NCBI RefSeq assembly: GCF_007748115.1
Contig: NZ_CP036289.1
Location: 4,092,001 to 4,156,000 of the forward strand
Reading direction: 5' to 3'
DNA: 64,000 nt
From: Bremerella volcania
Lineage (GTDB): Bacteria > Planctomycetota > Planctomycetia > Pirellulales > Pirellulaceae
Shown: positions 36,053 through 44,482 of the stretch, in pieces
Layout: every line of letters begins with the position of its first letter
Numbering within the stretch: position 1 is the stretch's first letter
Notes under the pieces: generated by a model
Told to the model about the DNA's origin: nothing
The model's input: only the letters and a program-made list of their open reading frames with translations
The model's database searches: none
Translations under genes and position numbers: made by a program

Positions 36053-36673
36053 CTATTTAAGTCTCCCCGTGATCTCGCTGACGCCTGACATTTGGCGCAC
36101 GATTTGATCGCTGAAATACTTTCGCCCGTTCGCCATCTCTCGATGCATCCAGACATCCCATTCGCAACTTGCTTCCGACAATCGCTCGACAATGTCGGAA
36201 GCGTATTCCGTTCGCAAAACCATTCCGGTCGCAAGTCGAGCCCCTAGTAGTTGCCCATTGGGCCCCTTGGGGGACATTAATTGCGTTTCGTCCAGCCACA
36301 GACACTCCCAATCGCCACCGTTTACGTGGAGCAAAGATTGAAGCCGCTGCGACGCGTCGTCGCTTGGGGTGGCATCGTCCTGGAAAATCGCGAAGTAAGG
36401 GTCGCCTCGCAACAGTGCATTTTGCAGACCCTGCGAAATCGCCTGAAGCCCTGCCAGGCGGCATCCCACAGCTCTTGCCGGATAACCGTCGTGCAGCATT
36501 TTCCAATTGCGATAACACTCAAGCTCTCGCATTTCTTCGTAGGTAAGGCGAGTCTCGGCAACTCGTACGCCTGGTGAAACAATCCAGGTAAAGTCAGGGA
36601 AACTCGTCGTCAATCGCTCGAATGCCGGGGCCGTGCGAGGGGAATGGGGCAAGCTTATCAGGTAGGCAAACAT
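36053..36673 (-). CDS. GT25-like glycosyltransferase (tentative)
   Basis: 206 residues. Features recall family 25 (LPS biosynthesis) glycosyltransferases: an N-terminal YLISLPHSPRTAPAFERL, the helix RAVGCRLAGLQAISQGLQ (compare G-x-x-G-C-x-x-S-H in GT25) and an acidic FQDDATPSDD that replaces the usual E-D-D metal motif. No TM segment. Its ATG lies one base after the stop of the sulfotransferase gene, so the two are cotranscribed, suggesting joint modification of a surface glycan. It sits in a transposon-rich stretch and may be acquired. Assignment is by motif only. Confidence 0.55.
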   Translation of the reverse strand: MFAYLISLPHSPRTAPAFERLTTSFPDFTWIVSPGVRVAETRLTYEEMRELECYRNWKMLHDGYPARAVGCRLAGLQAISQGLQNALLRGDPYFAIFQDDATPSDDASQRLQSLLHVNGGDWECLWLDETQLMSPKGPNGQLLGARLATGMVLRTEYASDIVERLSEASCEWDVWMHREMANGRKYFSDQIVRQMSGVSEITGRLK

Positions 36674-36674
36674 G

Positions 36675-37322
36675 CTAAATCTGCGTAGAATCGATCTGAA
36701 TAAAATGGTTCAAAGAGTTCGCGTCTTGCTGGTCGCCAGGCTCAGACTTTTTGCGATAGTGATTGAGATGGGGAAACGGTATGTCCGGGGTTTCGATATT
36801 CAAGAAGGGGCATAACTTTTCCCAGCCTTGGCCTGAACAAATATCGATTTCAAGCAGGTCTTGCGGACGATCGACAAAATATCGGCGAACGTTGTGTCGA
36901 TGATCTTCATAAACGTCCCAAAAATGATCGCGACGAAAGTCGAGACACCCAAAGACGGACGTTCGATAATAGTAGAGGGCCCGTTCTTTTTTCTTCGCCT
37001 CATTCTTGGGCCAAAAATGGGAAGCGCTTTCCAGCCAATCCTCTTTTTGGCGAACGGTTAGAATAAATTTACTCCCCGGAAAGATCCGATCGAGTTCTTT
37101 GTACCAGAGCATTCCAATAATATCCGTCACGCCATCGTGGTTTCGCAAAGCATCAAGACGCAAGTCCCCCTTTTCTAATTGATCGAGAGTCCGCTTCTCG
37201 GAAAGCCAATGAAGCGTTCGTATACCAAGCGCATTTAACGCCTGATTGAGACTGGTCGTTCCAGTCTTTGGCATTCCGATTCCGAAAATCTTAGCGGCGC
37301 TTTTGGAATGAACTTTAGCCAA
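36675..37322 (-). CDS. Sulfotransferase family protein (P-loop, PAPS-dependent)
   Basis: 215 residues. The 5'-phosphosulfate-binding loop is clear: IFGIGMPKTGTTSLNQALNA (residues 12-31). The 3'-phosphate-binding segment FPGSKFILTVRQKEDWLES follows at about 80-98. It starts at TTG 37322; an in-frame TGA lies just upstream and the only alternatives are non-ATG. A small ORF overlaps the start by 8 bases, which would allow translational coupling. Likely substrate: a glycan or other surface molecule, in view of the GT25-like gene behind it. Related Sulfotransfer_4 proteins occur in diverse bacteria and eukaryotes. Confidence 0.82.
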   Translation of the reverse strand: MAKVHSKSAAKIFGIGMPKTGTTSLNQALNALGIRTLHWLSEKRTLDQLEKGDLRLDALRNHDGVTDIIGMLWYKELDRIFPGSKFILTVRQKEDWLESASHFWPKNEAKKKERALYYYRTSVFGCLDFRRDHFWDVYEDHRHNVRRYFVDRPQDLLEIDICSGQGWEKLCPFLNIETPDIPFPHLNHYRKKSEPGDQQDANSLNHFIQIDSTQI

Positions 37323-37521
37323 AATATTTACTCATCCTATGCCTACGAATATCGGCAGGAACTTTATTAACAAGCATTTCAGGTCCATCGACATGGACAA
37401 CATTCACGAAATATATCGGGAATATCCATAGAAGTCGAACCTCATCCGAACCGATCATCACCGCTAACATTTTCGCAATCACCATGACGGATGCCAATTC
37501 CCGATTGGCCCCACAGAGCAT
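37315..37521 (-). CDS. Small hypothetical ORF overlapping the sulfotransferase start
   Basis: 68 residues from the ATG at 37521, not recognised. It contains a hydrophobic stretch (VRLLWIFPIYFVNVVHV) and ends in a basic tail. It overlaps the TTG start of the sulfotransferase by 8 bases. It could be a leader cistron, a remnant of a longer gene, or a chance ORF. Confidence 0.3.
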   Translation of the reverse strand: MLCGANRELASVMVIAKMLAVMIGSDEVRLLWIFPIYFVNVVHVDGPEMLVNKVPADIRRHRMSKYFG

Positions 37522-37877
37522 GCATTCAACTGCTGCGACCAATCGATCCCGTTAATAGGACGATCAACACTCAGACGACTGTCTAGCGCATCAAATTGAG
37601 GAAACTCAATGAGCTTTCCCTTTTCGCTTTCGAAACGAGTCTGCCCTCAAGTCGCGAGTCATGAACCTCAGCCCAAACAACACTTACAAGTGCAACAAGT
37701 TGCAAAAATGCTGGCGCAGTCCCCCGTTTTTTTCGCTTTCAGCGTAAGGCCCGCTAGATCTTCGTAATGAAAACTGTATGGCGCGTCCTGTTTTCGCCCC
37801 AGTCAAACCGGGCCGCATTGAGACAAGACTGGCCTTCACAATAAGTAAGAATTCGTCGCCGAGTTTCACCTAACCTG
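37522..37877. other. Intergenic region without recognised features
   Basis: 356 bp between the small ORF and the 3' end of the isochorismatase-ThuA gene. I see no convincing gene, terminator or repeat here. It presumably contains the promoter of the sulfotransferase-glycosyltransferase unit. Confidence 0.4.
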
Positions 37878-39527
37878 TTACCACTTCTTCGCAGGCTCAG
37901 CCGGCCAATCTGAATTGAATTCTTCAGGAACAGGTTTCTCGGCGGCCCAGTAGATGCTGTTCAAGAGCAGGCGTTGAAACATGGGCTGGTCGAAATCGGT
38001 TTTGTGACCAAGCGACGTAAAGAACGACTTGCCACCGTCGGCTCTCGTGAACGTCCAGGCAACGGGTTCCTGGGACTTGTCTTCAATTTGGCCGGTCAAT
38101 AAGAGCGTTGCCGAATCCGCGATCGGTGACGTCTTGTAAAGCGAGCCATGTTGCGTGTAACCATCGAGCGGAACGTGTTGCATGATCGGATGATCGACCG
38201 CAGCATCCGCAGCTTTGACCCGCGAAGTAATCTTGTTGGGATAGTGACCGTGGTAATTCCCTCCGAACACCTCAGGATCAAACGCTTCCCAGGTCTCTGT
38301 CCCTTCCGGTGGCTGCTTCCAATGCAGACTAAACGCATGGCAAGCGGTCCGGATTCCGATCACAGGCTTGCCTGCGGCTACGTACTTTCGCAGAGCTTCC
38401 ATCTGTTTCTTCGACAGGGCACGACGGCGAACGCTTAAAACCAACACGTCGGCACTCTCAAGTGCGGAATCCAGACCAGGAATGTCGTCGCGATTAGTAT
38501 CGTTTGCATAGCAGTAGCTCACGCGAAAGTCCTTACCGAGGTAAGCACCGGCGAATTCCGGTAAGGTACGATTGGTTTCGTATTCGGCTTCCGCCATGGC
38601 GATCACAACGTGAGGGCGGGTATCTCCCTCAAAGACGAACGGTCGGCCGCCGATGATCTGATCGCTGGTGACCGTGGGTGCGACGAACTTTTCAATATGA
38701 GAGATGATCAGATCCGTGCCGGTGAAATGGCCTACGAACGGCCAGGCACCTGGGTTGTACATGGTGTCGGTCATGTCGCGCATGAGCACCACGTTCTTTC
38801 CATTCTTGGCCAACTGCCGCAAGCCGAATGGCCTTCCCAGCACGCACATGTTCGTGTGAACGCCGGTCAGAATGACGTTGTCGATTCCCTTCGCGGCGAG
38901 AATATTCCAGACCTCGTCCCCCTTATCGCTGATATAGTCCTTTTCGGAATCAATGGTCAGGAGGTCGGTCTGTTTCGACCAGGGGACCTTCGGATTGAGC
39001 CCTCGCCCTTCGAGTTCGGCCGCCCACTTGGCATGCTGCTCCGGGGCGTCGTCTTCACCACCATCGGACTGATCGATCGGGTAAACGCCCTTCTCTTCGG
39101 ATGGGATCTGGTAGCACCACTTGGTGATCTCATCCGGCAGTGTCGGCGACGGAGCCACAAGCTTGGCCCGCGCCCGGGCAGCGTGCTGAGCGTAGTGCTC
39201 CATGCAGCCACTGGGCGCGTGAATAATGGTCACGCCCTGGTCACGCGCGTGGGCTAGTAAGCGATTAAGACGCGGCGCGAATTCTTGGGCTCGCAGGACC
39301 GCATTCTGGCAATGATGCAGATCCCATACATCACAAACGATGATGGCCGTCTCTGATGGCTTCCAAATCTCTTCTCGCGTCAACTGATGGTAACGCCCAC
39401 TGTCAGGGCTGGTTTCCTGCTGATAACGAAGCGTCATCTCCAGGTCGCCTGCCGCACAGGGAATGGCAAACACCAAGGCTAACAAGCACGAGACGATTTG
39501 CGGCTGGTACATGATTGCAGTTCTCAT
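37878..39527 (-). CDS. Exported two-domain protein: isochorismatase-like hydrolase plus ThuA-like domain
   Basis: 549 residues from the ATG at 39527; 39512 is an alternative, and upstream starts lack a signal. Signal peptide: QIVSCLLALVFAIPCAAGD. Residues about 45-310 are an isochorismatase-like cysteine hydrolase, with Asp in TAIIVCDVWDLHHC and the nucleophile Cys in LTGVHTNMCVLGRPFGLRQL. Residues about 330-545 are a ThuA-like (glutamine amidotransferase-like) domain: PHVVIAMAEAEYETNRTLPE, DVLVLSVRRRALSKKQMEAL, GIRTACHAFSLHW, GHKTDFDQPMFQRLLLNSI. ThuA domains are associated with sugar metabolism in planctomycetes. The natural substrate is unknown. The fusion is unusual outside this lineage. 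Confidence 0.85.
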   Translation of the reverse strand: MRTAIMYQPQIVSCLLALVFAIPCAAGDLEMTLRYQQETSPDSGRYHQLTREEIWKPSETAIIVCDVWDLHHCQNAVLRAQEFAPRLNRLLAHARDQGVTIIHAPSGCMEHYAQHAARARAKLVAPSPTLPDEITKWCYQIPSEEKGVYPIDQSDGGEDDAPEQHAKWAAELEGRGLNPKVPWSKQTDLLTIDSEKDYISDKGDEVWNILAAKGIDNVILTGVHTNMCVLGRPFGLRQLAKNGKNVVLMRDMTDTMYNPGAWPFVGHFTGTDLIISHIEKFVAPTVTSDQIIGGRPFVFEGDTRPHVVIAMAEAEYETNRTLPEFAGAYLGKDFRVSYCYANDTNRDDIPGLDSALESADVLVLSVRRRALSKKQMEALRKYVAAGKPVIGIRTACHAFSLHWKQPPEGTETWEAFDPEVFGGNYHGHYPNKITSRVKAADAAVDHPIMQHVPLDGYTQHGSLYKTSPIADSATLLLTGQIEDKSQEPVAWTFTRADGGKSFFTSLGHKTDFDQPMFQRLLLNSIYWAAEKPVPEEFNSDWPAEPAKKW

Positions 39528-39659
39528 GTCGATGAGTGGCGGGAAAGTGGTGGGAAGTAACCGCAGGATAACGATCAATCGATCGATCCACAACTAAATC
39601 ACACTCTGCCCGGCCATATTCCGCAAATCGTTCGCCAAGCCTCTGGATCCAAGGCCAGC

Positions 39660-40574
39660 CTAGCCGACCGATGCTTGAATCTGCTTGATCGATGCCGTGA
39701 TTCTCTCTTGGATCGAGGCTGCTGGCTCGGAAAGCAGAGGCGAGACAGGCCCGGTTCGTGCGATTCCGGCTAGTTCAGTGGCTCGATGCAAAATCGTGAT
39801 CGGACCGAGCGAATCGCGCAGCTGTTCCAGTGGAAGGAACTTCTCTCGGATCGTTTCGGCCTGCTCGAAATCTCCCGCCTGAATCGCGCGCAGCAGGTCC
39901 ATCGAAAGCTGCGGAAACACACATCCGCAGCCGGTAGTGAAGCCACCTAACTTGAAGTCGCGCATGTGCACGATCGCTGGCTGATCCCCCAGACCGCTCA
40001 GAATCAGCTTCGTGTCGATCTTGCTGGTGAGCGAACTCAGGTAGCTGTCCTGCGTGTAGTCTTCGCGAACCACGGCATATTTGATCGCGGAGATCAAGCC
40101 ATCGTCGACCAGAGACGTCGCGTCCTCCGCGGTCATCACGCCATCGTACTTCAGGTACAGAACGATGGGTTTGCCGAGCTTCTCTGACAATCGGCGAACA
40201 CCGGTAGCGAAACCTGACGAAGTGATCACGTCACGCTGCGGTAAGACCATCACGGTGGGGAACTCGAAATCCTTCAGCACGTCGGCTTGATCCATCATCG
40301 TGCCGTAGGCGGGACCGACGGCAGGGATGACCAGGGTCTTCTCCGCTGCCAACTCGCTGACCAATTCCAGTGCTGTACGGTACTCGCCAAGCGTCAGGTG
40401 GTAGAAGATCGCGTTGCCACCGTACAGCAGCGTTGTGATTCCGCCTTGTTCGATGTGACGGATGATCTTCTCATTTTCCGCTCGGCTCAGCGAGCCATCG
40501 GCACCGCGGGCAAGAGATGGAACGGCCCAAACAGAGCGAGCAATCGTTTCGGTGGTTAATGGTTGAGTGTCCAT
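39660..40574 (-). CDS. DapA/NanA-family lyase, probably acting on a 2-keto-3-deoxy sugar acid
   Basis: 304 residues, a normal TIM-barrel length. The Schiff-base lysine is likely that in PIVLYLKYDGV (about residue 145); the start segment GGITTLLYGGNAIFYHL replaces the usual GGTTGE region. It shares an operon with a dehydratase of the IlvD/Edd family (29 bases upstream) and a GntP permease. This points to an aldolase or dehydratase for 2-keto-3-deoxy acids rather than lysine-pathway DHDPS. Confidence 0.87.
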   Translation of the reverse strand: MDTQPLTTETIARSVWAVPSLARGADGSLSRAENEKIIRHIEQGGITTLLYGGNAIFYHLTLGEYRTALELVSELAAEKTLVIPAVGPAYGTMMDQADVLKDFEFPTVMVLPQRDVITSSGFATGVRRLSEKLGKPIVLYLKYDGVMTAEDATSLVDDGLISAIKYAVVREDYTQDSYLSSLTSKIDTKLILSGLGDQPAIVHMRDFKLGGFTTGCGCVFPQLSMDLLRAIQAGDFEQAETIREKFLPLEQLRDSLGPITILHRATELAGIARTGPVSPLLSEPAASIQERITASIKQIQASVG

Positions 40575-40603
40575 GGCCTATCTCAATTCCTGATAATGGC
40601 TTC

Positions 40604-42334
40604 TTAGTAAATTTCGGGATCAGGCGTTTCTTCGCCGTGATGCAGGAAGTCAAAGTCGCAACCGGCATCGGCTTGAGTGACGTGTTTGAGGAACATTGCA
40701 CCGTAGCCGCGTTCGTATTTTGGTTTCGGTGCCGACCAACTCTTTCGGCGTTGGGCTAACTCCTGGTCGTCCACCAAAAGATCGAGCCGCCGCTCTTTGA
40801 TACTGAGTTGAATCATGTCTCCGTTACGCACCAAAGCTAACGGACCACCCACGGCTGCTTCCGGGGCGACGTGCAGGACGCACGTTCCGTAGCTTGTTCC
40901 ACTCATCCGAGCGTCCGAGATTCGCACCAGATCACGAATCCCCTGCTTCAGCAGATGATCCGGGATCGGCAGCATTCCCCACTCCGGAAAACCAGGTCCT
41001 CCCTGGGGGCCTGCATTCCTGAGGATGAGAACCGAATCGGGGGTAATGCCGGTGTCAGGATCGTTCAGTTTGGCTTTCAATTCGGCGTACGTGTCGAACA
41101 CAACCGCCGATCCCGTATGCTCCAATAGGCGCGGCGAAGCAGCAGTCGGCTTGATAATGCATCCTGACGGTGCCAAGTTTCCTCGAAGCACGAACGTGCC
41201 GCCGGTCGGAGAGATCGGATCGCCCGTCGATCGAATGATGTCCGGATCGATTACTTCGGCGCGCGCGATATTTTCTGCCAGCGTCGAACCATTCACAGTC
41301 TGGCAACTTCCTTGAATGTGTTCACCCAATTGCTTCAACAGCGCCGTCAGACCACCAGCGTCGAAGAAGTCCTCCATCAGGAATTTGCCAGCCGGGCGAA
41401 TGTTCGCCAAGACAGGCGTCGTACGCGAGAGTTCATCGAAACGCTCGAGCGTCAAATCAAAACCGGCGCGGCGAGCCATCGCGATGATGTGCACAATCGC
41501 GTTCGTCGAACCGCCGATCGCCATGCTCGTGACGATAGCGTTATCGAACGACTCCGGCGTCAATAAATCGGAAGGGCAAAGTTTCTCTTGCGCCAACTGA
41601 ACGGCCCGTCGCCCTGTGGCAACGGCCAGGCGGGAATGTTCCGAAATCACGGCCGGCACCGACGAAGCCCCCGGCAAGGTCAGCCCCATGGACTCAGCGA
41701 TGGCCGCCATGGTCGATGCGGTCCCCATCGTCATGCACGTTCCGGCCGAGCGGGCAATGCAATTCTCGATCTCGCCCCAGGCTTCATCGCACAGGTTCCC
41801 AGCACGGCGTTCGTCCCAGTACTTCCAGGCATCACTCCCGCTGCCGAGCGTTTGATCCTTCCAGCGAGCCTTGAGCATCGGGCCGGCCGGCAAAAAGATA
41901 GCCGGAAGGTCGGCCGAAATGGCCCCCATGATCATCGCCGGTACCGTTTTATCGCAGCCCCCCATCAGAACAGCCGCGTCAATCGGATGACAGCGCAGGG
42001 CTTCTTCGGTCTCCATGGCCAGCAGATTGCGATAAAGCATGGTCGTGGGCTTCATCATCATTTCGCCCAGCGACATCACCGGTATTTCCACCGGAAAACC
42101 GCCCATCTGCCAGATCCCCCGTTTCACCTCTTGTACGCGTTCGGGGAAATGCGAATGGCAGGTATTGAGGTCACTCCAGGTATTCAGAATCGCAACGACC
42201 GGCTTGCCGCGATAATCTTGGTCGTCGTACCCCATGCCCTTGAGCCGCGAACGGTGCCCGAACCCTCGGAGGGAGTCCGGGTCAAACCAGCGGCCACTAC
42301 GAAGTTTCGATTCGTCTGACGGGTTCGATGCCAT
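40604..42334 (-). CDS. IlvD/Edd-family sugar-acid dehydratase (arabonate/xylonate-dehydratase-like)
   Basis: 576 residues. The beginning, LRSGRWFDPDSLRGFGHRSR, and HSHFPERVQEVKRGIWQMGG fit the aldonate dehydratase branch, which removes water from sugar acids to give 2-keto-3-deoxy acids. Fe-S and Mg2+-binding residues are visible in NTWSDLNTCHSH, LMGGCDKTVPAMIMG and AGTCMTMGTASTMA. The C-terminus has ISDARMSGTSYGTCVLHVAP. Its neighbours are a GntP permease and a DapA-family lyase. IlvD itself (branched-chain amino acids) is less likely given these neighbours and the longer N-terminal segment. Confidence 0.9.
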   Translation of the reverse strand: MASNPSDESKLRSGRWFDPDSLRGFGHRSRLKGMGYDDQDYRGKPVVAILNTWSDLNTCHSHFPERVQEVKRGIWQMGGFPVEIPVMSLGEMMMKPTTMLYRNLLAMETEEALRCHPIDAAVLMGGCDKTVPAMIMGAISADLPAIFLPAGPMLKARWKDQTLGSGSDAWKYWDERRAGNLCDEAWGEIENCIARSAGTCMTMGTASTMAAIAESMGLTLPGASSVPAVISEHSRLAVATGRRAVQLAQEKLCPSDLLTPESFDNAIVTSMAIGGSTNAIVHIIAMARRAGFDLTLERFDELSRTTPVLANIRPAGKFLMEDFFDAGGLTALLKQLGEHIQGSCQTVNGSTLAENIARAEVIDPDIIRSTGDPISPTGGTFVLRGNLAPSGCIIKPTAASPRLLEHTGSAVVFDTYAELKAKLNDPDTGITPDSVLILRNAGPQGGPGFPEWGMLPIPDHLLKQGIRDLVRISDARMSGTSYGTCVLHVAPEAAVGGPLALVRNGDMIQLSIKERRLDLLVDDQELAQRRKSWSAPKPKYERGYGAMFLKHVTQADAGCDFDFLHHGEETPDPEIY

Positions 42335-42389
42335 CGATCAATCAATCTGCTGGGGGATTCTGCGAAGCGTTTTGGCCAATCGCGGGAGG

Positions 42390-44036
42390 TTAAACCAGTG
42401 GAAAAAGAATAGCAAAAACAAGGGTAGCCAGAAACGATACCAGCCCCATGATGGTCAACAGGACGGTAAACGTTTTCAAGGTTTCCTTCTCGGTAAACCC
42501 GCTCATCCGGCTAATGACCCAAAAACCGCTATCGTTCATCCAGGGAAGGGGCTTCGATCCGCACCCAATCGCCAAGGCCAGGTAAACCGGATGGAAGGGC
42601 AAGCCGATCTGCATGGCGACCGGCACGACGATCCCGATCGCCGTAATCATGGCCACCGTAGCCGAACCTTGTATCACCCGAATGATGGCAGTAATCATGA
42701 AAGCGGTGATCAAGAGGCCGGTCCCGCCCACGGAACTTGGAAGCGACTCGGCAATCACGGCACCGATATTCGTCTGACGAATCATCTCGCCAAACGCCCC
42801 CCCGGCGCACGTGATCAGAACCACGACGCCCCCTTCACTCAGGGCCTTCTGGACCGACTTGCCTAATCCCACCCAGGTCATCGCCGGCTTGCAAAATAAG
42901 GTCGCCAGGGCCAACAGAGCACCAATCGACAAGGCAATGTTTTTGTCGCCGAGAAAGGAAATCGCCGTATTCCAGTATTCGTTGGTCGATGCTGGCAAGG
43001 CCGTTTGACTGACCGTCTTCAGTCCCAACAGCACGATAGGAATCAAAATAGGCAGAATCGAAAACCCAAAGCTGGGCAGATCACTTTCTGCATTGGGCTC
43101 TTCGGCAATCGCCTCTTGGGCCTCAATTCTTAGCGGGATTTGCCACGTTCGATTCGCCCAAAGCATGTAGAAGTAGCCTGCGATCACGCCCCAGATGCCG
43201 ACACCGATCCCGCCGAGAATCATCGCCCCAATGCTCACGTTAAGTTCCGTTGCCACGAACAAGGGACCAGGCGTAGGAGGTACAAGCGAGTGTGCCAGCG
43301 TTCCCCCCACGACAATCGACAAGACGTATTTCAAGTAGTCTCGCCCGGTACGCTGTGCCATGGCCTGGGCGAGCGGGAGCATGAGAAAGAAAACCGTGTC
43401 GAAGAACACCGGGATCGCTAAAACGAAGCTACTGATCACAAAGGCTAATGCCGTCCAGCGTTCCCCCATCGCGTGGCGAATTCCGTAGACAATTCGCTCG
43501 GCGGCTCCACTCGACAGCAAACACTGCCCAATGATCGATGCCATGGCGATGAGGATTCCAATCTTGCCGAACGTTGATCCCAACGAATCGGCGACGCGAT
43601 TGATTGCACTGCTGCCGGCTAATTGCTTGGCTTCCCGGTACGTATCTTGGGAAACGAACCGGGCACTTGCCACTTCCATATCAGTCGGCAAATCGCGGGC
43701 GACGTAGGCTTTGGTGATTTCGTCCTCTTCCTCAAATCGGTCGACCCATACCAAAACTGGCTCTTGCTTGGACTGAACGAAGGAAGGATCGCTCGCGATG
43801 TAGTAGGCCCCCGGCTTTTTCGGCAGGCCTTCCTCGATGTCGGTGAGAACGATCTCGTTTCCCTGTATTTCTGCAATCCCAGCCGTCGCGCGATGCAGTA
43901 CGCTTTGCGAAACCGACAGGGAAGTCGTTGCCGCCGCGACGGCCAGTGCCCCAAAAAACAATGCGAGGAAGGCATGCATGCGTAAGAAGAGAACGCCACA
44001 ATTGACGATCAACATTCCTAGAACAATCGCGAGCAT
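42390..44036 (-). CDS. GntP-family sugar-acid permease with an inserted hydrophilic segment
   Basis: 548 residues from the ATG at 44036; a frame open from TTG 44087 adds residues not seen in the family. About 12-14 TM segments. GntP hallmarks: ASIIGQCLLSSGAAERI, SFVLAIPVFFDTVFFLMLP, SLVPPTPGPLFVA, and near the end VIQGSATVAMITAIGIVVP and GSKPLPWMNDSGFWVI. Between the first helices and the transport core (residues about 45-140) is a polar insert (EIQGNEIVLTDIEEGLPKKP and following) that ordinary gluconate permeases of about 440-450 residues lack. It is first in the operon with the dehydratase and lyase and would import the sugar acid. Confidence 0.9.
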   Translation of the reverse strand: MLAIVLGMLIVNCGVLFLRMHAFLALFFGALAVAAATTSLSVSQSVLHRATAGIAEIQGNEIVLTDIEEGLPKKPGAYYIASDPSFVQSKQEPVLVWVDRFEEEDEITKAYVARDLPTDMEVASARFVSQDTYREAKQLAGSSAINRVADSLGSTFGKIGILIAMASIIGQCLLSSGAAERIVYGIRHAMGERWTALAFVISSFVLAIPVFFDTVFFLMLPLAQAMAQRTGRDYLKYVLSIVVGGTLAHSLVPPTPGPLFVATELNVSIGAMILGGIGVGIWGVIAGYFYMLWANRTWQIPLRIEAQEAIAEEPNAESDLPSFGFSILPILIPIVLLGLKTVSQTALPASTNEYWNTAISFLGDKNIALSIGALLALATLFCKPAMTWVGLGKSVQKALSEGGVVVLITCAGGAFGEMIRQTNIGAVIAESLPSSVGGTGLLITAFMITAIIRVIQGSATVAMITAIGIVVPVAMQIGLPFHPVYLALAIGCGSKPLPWMNDSGFWVISRMSGFTEKETLKTFTVLLTIMGLVSFLATLVFAILFPLV

Positions 44037-44482
44037 TTCTTGGATCGCCTGATCAAGTGAAAGGATGGGGCGGGAGGAGGAAATCAAGGAGGGACGACCG
44101 GCACAATCATCGCCTGACTGGATTCGGGCGATTAAAAGCCGTGCCGTCGATGCCAGAAGGTATCAGATGGGAAGGATTCGCACAATTCCTGAGAGCTGTT
44201 CTTTGACGTATTCTCAACCATTGGCGTCGACCGAACGGCAACCTCTTTAACGATAGAGCCCGCGTCAGATATTGTATGTCATCTCGTTTTCTCCTCCCGC
44301 TGGGAAAACCTGACCAAAATATTTCTGAGAGCCTTCAAATAATAACGTTTGCTTGCAATGATCATCACTAACAAGCGCATGAGACACCCTTTTGCATGGC
44401 ATCGACGAGTTCGCTAACCCCTTGAAATGGATGGCGTAAACGCCCCCAGCTTACGCCGCTGACTTTTTGGAAACGGTTAAAA
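44037..44482. promoter_or_regulatory. Divergent intergenic region between the sugar-acid operon and malQ
   Basis: 446 bp with no gene. It must hold the promoters of the leftward GntP operon and the rightward malQ gene. No operator, riboswitch or hairpin was identified with confidence. Confidence 0.45.

Noticed and set aside
37684-37869. 61-codon minus-strand ORF between the small ORF and the isochorismatase-ThuA gene
   Set aside because: No domain, no clear ribosome-binding site and no operon context.
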